A model generated the notes under the pieces. The model searched no databases, was not told the origin of the DNA, and was given only the letters and a program-made list of their open reading frames with translations. From NCBI RefSeq assembly GCF_014643455.1, contig NZ_BMJM01000006.1, forward strand, positions 62,001-126,000: a DNA stretch of 64,000 nt, read 5' to 3'. The number at the start of each line of letters is the position of its first letter. Positions within the stretch are counted from its first letter, which is position 1. The position numbers and the translations under genes were made by a program. Source of the DNA: Sandarakinorhabdus glacialis. GTDB lineage: Bacteria; Pseudomonadota; Alphaproteobacteria; Sphingomonadales; Sphingomonadaceae. Positions 7,865 to 15,043 of the stretch are shown here, piece after piece.

Positions 7865-9132
7865 GCCGCCGCCATCGTCTGCAGCCGCCGCCGCCGCCGC
7901 GTCGCCGCGCCAACGAGGCCGAAGCCGGCGATCAACTGCGCCCAGACGCCCGGCTCGGGAACCGCCGCCAGCGCCAGCCCCAGCCCCAGCTTGGCCTGCT
8001 CGAGCCCGACATAATCCGCCGTCTCGTACGACTTGTCGGCAAAATCGCCGGTGAAGTCCCAGCCATCCTCGAAGGCGAGGAAATCTTCGTACTCGGCCAG
8101 CTCGAACGCCGACATCGTATCGAACGACGCCGCTGCCACGAGCGACACCGCTGAATCGAACGTCGACATCGAGGTCATCGCCAGCAAATCATCCGGCGTC
8201 GAATTTGGGCGGGCGCCCTGGGTATTGCCCCGGATGATATTGTTGCTGCCACCGATGATGTTCATCCGGGTCATGTGATTGGCGCCCGGCGCGGTAATCA
8301 TCAAATTGTCGGTAAAGATGCTGTCGACGCAGCGGTAGCAGGCGACGCCCTGCGGCATCGTCGTTTCGACCCTATTGCGCGACATCTCGATCCGGATGCC
8401 GCCACCGCGGTTCAGCGGGTCGAACGAGGTAAAGCCCTGCGTGTGGCCATAGGCCTGGTTGTCGACGAGGCTGATGTCCGACTGCAGGGGGTTGCCCGCA
8501 AGGCTCCACAGCTGGATGCAATCGGGGTGCGAGCCCGCCGACATGTTGGTGGCCCGGCAGACGTTCTGGCTGGCGGTAACTCCATGGCTGCCGGCGATGT
8601 TGAAGCCGTCGCTGGTCGAGCCGGTTACGCTGTTGTTGTACAGCCTGCCGTTGGTCACCGTATTCATGCCGACGCCCATCCGCAGCCCGCTGAAGCTGCC
8701 GTTCTCGACCGAAGCGCCGTTGACGCCGCGAAACCCCAATCCCCGCGCCCGGCCGGCCCCATTGCCGATAACGGTCGGGTTGATGAAGCTGACGTTGCTG
8801 CCCCCCAGCACGCTTGCCGATCCGCCGACCTGCCAGGTCGCCGTCGCCGACCCGAACGTGCCGCCGACAACCCGCAGATTGTCGACGTCGCTGATGGTCA
8901 GCTTGCCGTTGAACGTCGCCGCGCTGGCATTGATCGTTACTGCACTGGTAAAGCTCCGATTGCGCAACTGCTGGGCGCTGAATTGCCCGCGCAGCACGAT
9001 GGTGTCGCCGGACCTCACCTTGGCAAAAACCGATTTCAAGGTCGCACTGGTCGCTGAATGCGTTGCCGCAGACGCCGGTACGGAGGCCAAAAGAACAGCC
9101 CCCGCGAAAATAACATTATAACGATTTGACAT
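7861..9132 (-). CDS. Beta-helix protein with PEP-CTERM sorting signal
   Basis: A 423-residue secreted protein. Residues 1-22 are a signal peptide ending ASA. Residues about 30-330 form repeated short strands with Asn/Gly turns (VDNLRVVGGTF, NGRLYNNSVTG, SHGVTASQNV), typical of a right-handed parallel beta-helix. The C-terminus VPEPGVWAQLIAGFGLVGAA followed by RRRRR is a PEPxxWA-CTERM signal, cut by an exosortase/EpsH. No exosortase is in this window. The closest fold match is to pectate-lyase-like glycan-binding or cleaving proteins, but no catalytic site is recognisable. GAGGGGACC precedes the ATG. Confidence 0.87.
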   Translation of the reverse strand: MSNRYNVIFAGAVLLASVPASAATHSATSATLKSVFAKVRSGDTIVLRGQFSAQQLRNRSFTSAVTINASAATFNGKLTISDVDNLRVVGGTFGSATATWQVGGSASVLGGSNVSFINPTVIGNGAGRARGLGFRGVNGASVENGSFSGLRMGVGMNTVTNGRLYNNSVTGSTSDGFNIAGSHGVTASQNVCRATNMSAGSHPDCIQLWSLAGNPLQSDISLVDNQAYGHTQGFTSFDPLNRGGGIRIEMSRNRVETTMPQGVACYRCVDSIFTDNLMITAPGANHMTRMNIIGGSNNIIRGNTQGARPNSTPDDLLAMTSMSTFDSAVSLVAAASFDTMSAFELAEYEDFLAFEDGWDFTGDFADKSYETADYVGLEQAKLGLGLALAAVPEPGVWAQLIAGFGLVGAATRRRRRLQTMAAA

Positions 9133-9478
9133 GTGGTCCCCTCGACAGAATCAATATCTGCAAAACAGCAAAAACACCCGTCCACATTTGGACGGGCTGT
9201 TAATAACAAAGTATTAAAATTTCTCCGTATGCCGGATGTTGTTTATTTGATTTGTGAATATTGAACGTGGTGCGGGCTGCGCCAGCATCTGGCAAGTGGT
9301 TATGCGTGATCACCAATGGCGTTTCTGGCTATTTGCGACAAACGCCCCGATCAGGGCGACAAGGCGAACGGGAACTTTCGTCGCCGCCATCGGTTCACCT
9401 GCCACGCACGCGCGGCCTTGCCGTTTGATACGCGCCGCCCAACCAGCGCTCCGGCGCCTCGCCGACAGGATTCATGTC
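9133..9478. other. 346-bp intergenic region with leader hairpin
   Basis: This relatively AT-rich region is upstream of the PEP-CTERM gene (minus strand) and of the DUF1328 gene (plus strand). It contains an 8-bp hairpin (CCCGTCCA 9177-9184, complement 9189-9196). On the minus strand the hairpin is followed by GTTTTTGCTGTTTTGC, so it resembles an intrinsic terminator about 45 bases before the PEP-CTERM start codon. The part from about 9260 to 9470 has coding-like composition but no supported gene. Confidence 0.6.
9177..9196 (-). terminator. Terminator-like hairpin in the leader of the PEP-CTERM gene
   Basis: Reading the minus strand: an 8-bp stem with a 4-base loop, then a T-rich run (TGTTTTTGCTGTTTTGC). 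It lies 5' of, and in the same direction as, the PEP-CTERM coding sequence. It could attenuate that transcript or end an upstream one. No matching antiterminator structure was worked out. Confidence 0.5.
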
Positions 9479-9652
9479 ATGATCAAATGGGCCATCATCT
9501 TCTTCGTCGCCGCGCTCATCCTCGGCGCGCTCGGTTTCGGCGGCCTCGCGGGTGCCGCCATGGGCATCGCCAAATTGCTGTTTTGGGTCGTCGTCATCAT
9601 CGCGGTCGTGCTGCTGGTGCTCGGCGTCACGGTGTATCGCAAGATCACCTGA
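9479..9652 (+). CDS. DUF1328 small membrane protein (57 aa)
   Basis: Two hydrophobic helices (residues 3-22 and 28-51) separated by the Gly/Ala-rich turn GFGGLAGAAMGIAK match the DUF1328 family (YtjA-like). These are tiny inner-membrane proteins often induced by envelope or general stress; their molecular role is unknown. The start is set by family length and by ACAGGA about nine bases upstream. An in-frame extension back to 9254 is rejected as non-homologous. A strong hairpin follows the stop codon. Confidence 0.85.
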   Translation: MIKWAIIFFVAALILGALGFGGLAGAAMGIAKLLFWVVVIIAVVLLVLGVTVYRKIT

Positions 9653-9658
9653 ACGGTT

Positions 9659-9690
9659 GACAGTGGCAGGGCGCACACCCTGCCACTGTC
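9659..9690 (+). terminator. Perfect 13-bp stem-loop after the DUF1328 gene
   Basis: GACAGTGGCAGGG (9659-9671) pairs with its exact complement at 9678-9690 around a six-base loop. There is no T-run after it, so it may act with Rho or as an mRNA 3' stabiliser. It separates the DUF1328 gene from the HMG-CoA lyase gene. Confidence 0.65.
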
Positions 9691-9739
9691 GAGACATCGA
9701 CGACTGTCAAAACCTGTCGGCGCGGATTATACTCGGCAT

Positions 9740-10672
9740 ATGCAAAACACCCTCCAGATCGTCGAAGTCAGCCCGCGTGATGGCCTCCAGAACGAGAAGG
9801 GCTTTGTCGAGACCGCCGACAAGCTGGCGCTGATCGATCGCCTGATCGGCATGGGTGCGACCCGGATCGAGGTCGCCAGCTTCGTCAATCCGCGCCGCGT
9901 CCCGCAGATGGCCGACGCCGAGGCCGTCGTCGCCGGCCTCCCCGACGCCCCCGGCGTGCGCTTCATCGGGCTTTGCCTCAACGAACGCGGCGTCGACCGC
10001 GCCATCGCCAGCCGCGATGCACCCGGGCGGAGCCTCGACGAAGCCGGCTGCGTCCTCGTCGCCACCGATGGTTTCGGCATCATCAACCAGGGCCAGACCG
10101 TCGCCGAAGGCATCGCCGCCAACACCCTGATGCTCGCCAAGGCGAAAGCCGCCGGGCTGTTCGCGCAGGTCACCATCTCCGCCGCCTTCGGCTGCCCCTA
10201 CGAGGGCCATGTCGACCCGGCGCACGTTGTCGAACTCGCCGCGCGCATGGCCGATGCCGGCGCGCAGGAGATCGCGCTGGCCGACACCATCGGCGTCGGC
10301 GTGCCGAACCAGGTCGGCGACCTGACCGGCGCGGTCATCGAAAAGATCGCCGGCGTCCCCGTCCGCCTCCACCTCCACGACACCCGCGGCCTCGCCCCCG
10401 CCAACGCCTGGGCCGGTTACCAGGCCGGCTGCCGGACCTTCGACAGCGCGCTCGGCGGCCTTGGCGGCTGCCCGTTCGCTCCCGGCGCCGCCGGCAACGT
10501 CGGCACAGAGGAACTGCTTTACCTGTTCGGCCGCTCGGGGCTGTCGACAGGCCTCGACATCGACGCCGCCGTCGCCGCCAACCACTGGTTCGCCGCCATC
10601 ATGGGCCGCCCGCTACCCAGCCGCGTCGGCAAGGCCGGCGACTTCATCATCAACGGCGAACGCGTAGCCTGA
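9740..10672 (+). CDS. mvaB: Hydroxymethylglutaryl-CoA lyase
   Basis: A 310-residue TIM-barrel enzyme of the DRE-TIM metallolyase family. It would cleave HMG-CoA to acetyl-CoA and acetoacetate, the last step of leucine catabolism. Signatures are VSPRDGLQNE near the N-terminus (metal-binding Asp), HLHDTRGLAPAN (metal-binding His pair) at about 212-223, and the loop GLGGCPFAPGAAGN with catalytic Cys at about 252. Length is typical. No other leucine-degradation gene is adjacent, so it appears separated from its usual partners. A repeat hairpin follows the stop. Confidence 0.92.
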   Translation: MQNTLQIVEVSPRDGLQNEKGFVETADKLALIDRLIGMGATRIEVASFVNPRRVPQMADAEAVVAGLPDAPGVRFIGLCLNERGVDRAIASRDAPGRSLDEAGCVLVATDGFGIINQGQTVAEGIAANTLMLAKAKAAGLFAQVTISAAFGCPYEGHVDPAHVVELAARMADAGAQEIALADTIGVGVPNQVGDLTGAVIEKIAGVPVRLHLHDTRGLAPANAWAGYQAGCRTFDSALGGLGGCPFAPGAAGNVGTEELLYLFGRSGLSTGLDIDAAVAANHWFAAIMGRPLPSRVGKAGDFIINGERVA

Positions 10673-10680
10673 GCCTTTGT

Positions 10681-10735
10681 CCTCCCCCTCGATGGGGGGA
10701 GGCGACTCGCCCTTCGGCGAGCGGGTGGGGGTGTC
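10681..10735. repeat. Double-hairpin GC repeat (family B, copy 1)
   Basis: CCTCCCCCTCGATGGGGGGA begins the element, followed by a second small hairpin (CTCGCCCTTCGGCGAG) and a GGGTGGGGGTGTC tail. It lies between mvaB and the glycosyltransferase gene. The same architecture recurs at 13279, 40181 and 45394. An in-frame extension of the downstream gene through this element is an annotation trap. Confidence 0.8.
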
Positions 10736-10802
10736 GCCCCAACCGATTAAAGTTGCAAAACCCCCGCCATCCCCCACAACCCCCCCGGGGGACGAACAAG
10801 CA

Positions 10803-12260
10803 ATGACCGGCAGCCAGGTCGCGGCATTAATCCTGACCGCCGACGCCATCGGCTGGCTGATGCTCGCGCTCCTGACTGCAAACGCCGTCATCGCCGCAAT
10901 CGCCATCGCCCTTCGCTTTTTGCCCGCTGCGCCCGCCGGCGCCATGCCCGCCCCAACCGCCCGCGCCGAACCCGCATCAGAGTTCGGCCCGACCCCGATG
11001 GTCTCGGTCCACCTGCCGGTCCACGACGAACCCGCCGCGATGGTCATCGCCACCCTCGATGCCTTGGCGCGCCTCGACTATCCGGCGTTCGAGGTCATCG
11101 TCATCGACAACAACACCCCCGACCGCGAAAGCTGGCTGCCCGTCGAGCGCCACTGCGCCGCCCTCGGCCCGCGCTTCCGCTTCGTCCACCGCGATGGCGT
11201 GACCGGCGCCAAGGCCGGGGCGCTCAACATCGCCGCCGCGATGATGCACCCGGCGGCGCGCTACATCGCCGTCGTCGATGCCGATTATAACGTGCTTCCC
11301 GGCTTTCTCGCCCGTGCCGTCGCCGCCGCGCACCACCACCGCGCCGATTACGTGCAATTTCCCCAGCGCTACTGGTTCGCCCCGGCTGCGGCACCCGTCG
11401 CCGACGAACTCGGCGATTATTTCACCGCCGTCGCCCGCCCCGCCAGCGACCGCGGCGGCATCCTGCTCACCGGCACGCTGTCGCTCGTCGCCGCCGAATG
11501 GCTGCACAGGATCGGCGGCTGGCCAACGGCGCACCTGACCGAAGATGCCGAGCTTGGCCTGCGCCTGCGCGGTGCCGGCGCGCGCGGGGTTTTCGTCGAC
11601 GAAACCGCCGGGCATGGCCAGCTGCCGCGCGACCTGACCGGGCTCATCATGCAACGCGATCGCTGGGCCGCCGGCAATATCCAGGCGCTGATCGGCACGG
11701 TGCCGCGCTGGGGGCGGGGTCATGTGGGTGCGGGCGCTGCCATCGCCATCGCGGCGCAACTCCTCGCCTGGCCGGCCTTCATCGCCATCCCGCTCGCCGC
11801 GCTGACCTTCGGCCTCGCGGCAAACATCACCGATGGCGCCTCGCCGATCTGGTCGCGGGTCATCGCTTTCGCCGCTTCGAGCGTCCTCGCCGAAATCGCC
11901 GCGCTGTTCGTCCAGCAGGCCCAGCTGCGCCGGCTCGGCCGCGATCCGCGCGCCGCCATCGTCAAATTCGCCATGCTCATCCCCGCCAGCCTGGCCTGGC
12001 TGCCCGCCGTGTGGGGCCAGCGCCTGCGTTTCCGCCGCACGCCGAAGCACGAGACTGCTTCCGCCGCCGTCCCCGCCTCGCTGCTGGCTTGCGGCCTTTG
12101 GGCAGCGACGATGGCATTCCTCTATACCGCCCAGGGTGCGCCGCTGCCCGCCCTCGCGCTGGTCGCCGTCGCCCTGACACTTCCCGCTGCCTTGGCCACC
12201 GGGCGGATGCTGCACCGGCCGGCGCCAAGGCTACGGGCGGCGGCGCAACTGCCGGTCTGA
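10803..12260 (+). CDS. Membrane glycosyltransferase, family GT2 (cellulose-synthase-like)
   Basis: This 485-residue protein is a processive-type GT2 enzyme. A membrane segment (15-40) precedes the catalytic domain with VSVHLPVHDEP (68-77), DAD at 159-161, TED at 246-248 and QRDRW at 284-288, the D,D,D,QxxRW set. Four or more C-terminal membrane segments follow. It would polymerise or transfer a sugar from a nucleotide donor across the inner membrane; product unknown. There is no adjacent BcsB/PilZ partner. ATG 10803 is chosen because a longer frame would run through repeat family B. Confidence 0.87.
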   Translation: MTGSQVAALILTADAIGWLMLALLTANAVIAAIAIALRFLPAAPAGAMPAPTARAEPASEFGPTPMVSVHLPVHDEPAAMVIATLDALARLDYPAFEVIVIDNNTPDRESWLPVERHCAALGPRFRFVHRDGVTGAKAGALNIAAAMMHPAARYIAVVDADYNVLPGFLARAVAAAHHHRADYVQFPQRYWFAPAAAPVADELGDYFTAVARPASDRGGILLTGTLSLVAAEWLHRIGGWPTAHLTEDAELGLRLRGAGARGVFVDETAGHGQLPRDLTGLIMQRDRWAAGNIQALIGTVPRWGRGHVGAGAAIAIAAQLLAWPAFIAIPLAALTFGLAANITDGASPIWSRVIAFAASSVLAEIAALFVQQAQLRRLGRDPRAAIVKFAMLIPASLAWLPAVWGQRLRFRRTPKHETASAAVPASLLACGLWAATMAFLYTAQGAPLPALALVAVALTLPAALATGRMLHRPAPRLRAAAQLPV

Positions 12261-12336
12261 CGGCACCGCGATCGCGCCGCGCTGCAGCATCGTTTCGATC
12301 TTGCCGCGCCACTGGCCCTGGCGCAAACCAGCCGCA

Positions 12337-13278
12337 ATGACATTGCTCGCCCTCCTCGCAGCCGGTTTGATGGCGGTTGCGCAATCATCCCCGCCTTCGC
12401 CAGCTTCGGTGCCATCCGAACAGGTCCCGACAATCCCGCCGGCCAGCATCGACGAAAGCCTCGAGATCACCGGCGAAAGCCTGGCGGTCGATTCGCTGCG
12501 CAGCCGGATGTTCCTCGATGTCCAGGTCAACGGCAAAGGCCCGTTCCGCTTCCTCGTCGACAGCGGCGCCGATCGTTCGGTCATCGGCGCGCTGCTCGCC
12601 GCCCAACTTGGGCTGCCGGCGGAAGACCCCGTCATCCTGCGCTCAATGGCCGGCACCAGCACCGCCCGCACCGTGCTCATCGAAACCATGACGCTGGGCA
12701 GCAGCGTCATCGAAACCATCACCGCGCCGGTCCTTTCGGAACGCGATATGGGCGCCCGCGGCATCATCGGCATCGATGCGCTCGCCGATCAGCGCATGAT
12801 GCTCGATTTCCAGAACAAGCGGGTGACCATCCAGGATTCGCGCCAGCCGGTCTATTCCGAACCCGGCGAGATCGTCGTCACCGCGCGCCGCCGCAAGGGC
12901 CAGCTCATCCTGACCCAGGTCAACGTCGACGGCGACCGCAGCTACGCCGTCATCGATACCGGCTCCGAACTCACCATCGGCAACTCCCCGATGCTCAAGC
13001 GCCTGTCGCGCGGCCGCCGGCTGGGGGAGGCGCGCACCGTCGAGATGGTCAGCGTCACCGGCGAGATCGTCGTCGCCCGGCTGCTTTACCTGCCCGAACT
13101 CCGCATCGGCGGCGTCATCATGCGCAACGTCCCCGTCGCCTTCACCGACGCACCGCCGTTCGCGCTGTTCGGCCTCGACAAGCAGCCGGCGTTATTGCTC
13201 GGCACCGACCTGCTCGAAAACTTCCGCCGCGTCTCGCTCGACTTCCGCAACCGCAAAGTCAGGTTCGTCCTGAAATAA
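12337..13278 (+). CDS. Two-domain retropepsin-like aspartic protease
   Basis: A 313-residue exported protein with a signal peptide (residues 1-16) and a Pro/Ser-rich linker. Two aspartic-protease half-domains follow. The first has FLVDSGADRSVIG (Asp75) and the second VIDTGSELTIGN (Asp207). Each motif is followed by a hydrophobic-hydrophobic-Gly element (GIIGIDAL near 142, LLLGTDLL near 289). Having both catalytic aspartates in one chain suggests a pepsin-like pseudodimer built from retropepsin units, as in bacterial gag-asp proteases. Periplasmic substrate unknown. TTG 12301 is an alternative start. Confidence 0.82.
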   Translation: MTLLALLAAGLMAVAQSSPPSPASVPSEQVPTIPPASIDESLEITGESLAVDSLRSRMFLDVQVNGKGPFRFLVDSGADRSVIGALLAAQLGLPAEDPVILRSMAGTSTARTVLIETMTLGSSVIETITAPVLSERDMGARGIIGIDALADQRMMLDFQNKRVTIQDSRQPVYSEPGEIVVTARRRKGQLILTQVNVDGDRSYAVIDTGSELTIGNSPMLKRLSRGRRLGEARTVEMVSVTGEIVVARLLYLPELRIGGVIMRNVPVAFTDAPPFALFGLDKQPALLLGTDLLENFRRVSLDFRNRKVRFVLK

Positions 13279-13337
13279 CCTCCCCCTCAAGGGGGGAGGC
13301 GAGAGACGCGCCCTTGCGCGGCCCGGGTGGGGGTGTC
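13279..13337. repeat. Double-hairpin GC repeat (family B, copy 2)
   Basis: CCTCCCCCTCAAGGGGGGAG, then a central CGCGCCCTTGCGCG hairpin and a GGGTGGGGGTGTC tail. It lies between convergent genes (protease and sugar dehydrogenase) and is well placed to end transcription from both sides. Confidence 0.82.
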
Positions 13338-13353
13338 TCCCCTCCCCAAATAA

Positions 13354-14493
13354 TCACCGACCAACCCGAAACACCACCCCATCCTCGTCATCGGTCGTAA
13401 CCCAAACCGCCCCGTCCGGCGCCACCCGCACATCCCGAATCCGCGCCTTGATTCCCGGAAACACCGACGCCTGCCCGACGACCTTGCCCGCCGCATCGAG
13501 ATCGACCCGCCGCACATCCTGGTCGACCAGCGCGCCCACCAGCAGGTCGCCGTTCCATTCGGGGAACATCGCGCCGCGGTACACCGCCAGCCCCGACGGC
13601 GCGATCGACGGCACCCAGACCTTGATGGCGTCGATCATGCCCTTGTAGGTCTTGAACGGCGAAATCGTCGCGCCGGAATAATCGACGCCGCGCGTCGCCA
13701 CCGGCCAGCCATAATTGCCGCCGCGCACGACAACATTGATCTCGTCGCCGCCCTGCGGGCCATGTTCATGCTCGTACAGGCGTCCACTCACCGCATCGAA
13801 GGCGAGCCCCTGCTCGTTGCGGTGGCCATAGGACCAGATGCTCGCCTGCGCCCCCTTGCGGCCGACAAAAGGGTTATTGGCCGGGATCGAGCCGTCGTCG
13901 TTGATTCGCACGATCTTGCCCAGCCCCGACCCGAGGTTCTGCGCCTGCTCGCGGAAATCGAAGCCATCGCCGACCGTCATAGCCAGCGTGCCATCACCCA
14001 GGAACGCCATTCGCCCGCCATAATGCACCGGCGTGTTCTTCGCCGGCCCGACCTGGAAAATCACCTTCTTCTGGGTCAGCACATTGCCGACCAGCTTGGC
14101 CCGCATGATCCGGGTAAAATTGGCCTTGGGCGTGCCGGCGGCATAGCTCAGATACAAAAGTCCGTTTTCGGCGAACCGGGGATGAAGCACGACATCGAAC
14201 AGCCCGCCCTGGCTTTCGGCAAAAACCGCCGGCACGCCGCTGATCGACCCCGGCTTCTGGCCGGCCGGCGCCTTGGCCGCGATCACCCGCAAGCGGCCGG
14301 CACGCTCGGTCACCAAAACCCGCCCGTCGGGCAGGAAAGCGACGCTCCACGGGTGGTCGAGACCGGTCGCAACCGTCGTGATCTGCGGCTCCGCCCCGGC
14401 ACGTACCGGCGAAACACCCGCCGCACCCGCTCCCGAGGCGAGAACATTCCCGCAAACAACCGCCACCAAACCCGCCACGATCCGCCGAACCAC
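13354..14493 (-). CDS. PQQ-dependent sugar dehydrogenase (GDH-B/Asd type), exported
   Basis: A 379-residue six-bladed beta-propeller of the glucose/sorbosone dehydrogenase family. After a signal peptide (1-24) come LDHPWSVAFLPDGRVLVTER, GGLFDVVLHPRF, YGHRNEQGLAFD and HEHGPQGGDEIN, which in the family include the catalytic His, the PQQ-binding Arg residues and the Ca2+ site. It would oxidise aldose sugars in the periplasm if PQQ is available; no pqq genes are in the window. GTG 14493 is chosen because GGGAG lies upstream at good spacing and the signal peptide then begins at once. Confidence 0.86.
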   Translation of the reverse strand: MVRRIVAGLVAVVCGNVLASGAGAAGVSPVRAGAEPQITTVATGLDHPWSVAFLPDGRVLVTERAGRLRVIAAKAPAGQKPGSISGVPAVFAESQGGLFDVVLHPRFAENGLLYLSYAAGTPKANFTRIMRAKLVGNVLTQKKVIFQVGPAKNTPVHYGGRMAFLGDGTLAMTVGDGFDFREQAQNLGSGLGKIVRINDDGSIPANNPFVGRKGAQASIWSYGHRNEQGLAFDAVSGRLYEHEHGPQGGDEINVVVRGGNYGWPVATRGVDYSGATISPFKTYKGMIDAIKVWVPSIAPSGLAVYRGAMFPEWNGDLLVGALVDQDVRRVDLDAAGKVVGQASVFPGIKARIRDVRVAPDGAVWVTTDDEDGVVFRVGR

Positions 14494-14556
14494 TGTATTT
14501 CTCCCGTTTTGCCCCGGACCTGCTAGGCTGGCGGCAATCGGATAAAGGAATGGTCT

Positions 14557-14988
14557 ATGCGCTGGCTCAACACAATCCTGCGCTGGCTTGCCGCCGTCGT
14601 CGTCACCGTAATCGCCGCCAGTCTCGTCCATAGCTGGACCATCCAGCGCGGGCTCAGCAACCTCGGCATCGACATTTCCGCCGGTCTCGGCCTGCGCACC
14701 GCGGCCGCCGATTTCGCCGGCCTCGCGCCCGCACTTTTCGTCGTTCTAGGCACAGCGCTGGCCGTCGGTTTTATCGTCGCGGCGGTCCTCAATCGCTACC
14801 TGAATTTGCCGCGCTGGGTCGCATTTCCGCTCGCCGGCGGCGTCGCGGTCGGCGTCACATTGGCCCTGATGTATCTCAGGATGCAGATCACACCGATTGC
14901 CAGCGCCCGCGAGCCGCTTGGTTTCATTATGCTTTGTCTCGCCGGCGCACTCGGCGGATGGGTGTTTGTGATCACCAAGCGCCGCTGA
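14557..14988 (+). CDS. Hypothetical four-helix membrane protein (143 aa)
   Basis: Four hydrophobic segments are visible at about residues 8-27, 52-75, 86-105 and 119-137, with short polar loops and a basic C-terminus (ITKRR). No known family motif is recognised. The gene ends just before the heat-shock-like promoter of clpB and diverges from the sugar dehydrogenase gene. Function unknown. Confidence 0.7.
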   Translation: MRWLNTILRWLAAVVVTVIAASLVHSWTIQRGLSNLGIDISAGLGLRTAAADFAGLAPALFVVLGTALAVGFIVAAVLNRYLNLPRWVAFPLAGGVAVGVTLALMYLRMQITPIASAREPLGFIMLCLAGALGGWVFVITKRR

Positions 14989-14990
14989 TA

Positions 14991-15018
14991 CTTGTGTTGC
15001 TCCAAAGCCACACCATAT
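14991..15018 (+). promoter_or_regulatory. Candidate RpoH (heat-shock) promoter of clpB
   Basis: CTTG at 14991-14994 and CCATAT at 15013-15018 are 18 bases apart, resembling alphaproteobacterial sigma-32 promoters. It ends 25 bases before the clpB ATG. ClpB is a classical heat-shock gene, so the context supports the call, but CTTG is a short motif. Confidence 0.5.
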
Positions 15019-15043
15019 CCGCCGGGACTGGAGGCAATCACCA

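Noticed and set aside
10677-10802. A 42-codon N-terminal extension of the glycosyltransferase
   Set aside because: It is translated from repeat family B and has no homology. The next ATG (10803) gives the expected membrane start.
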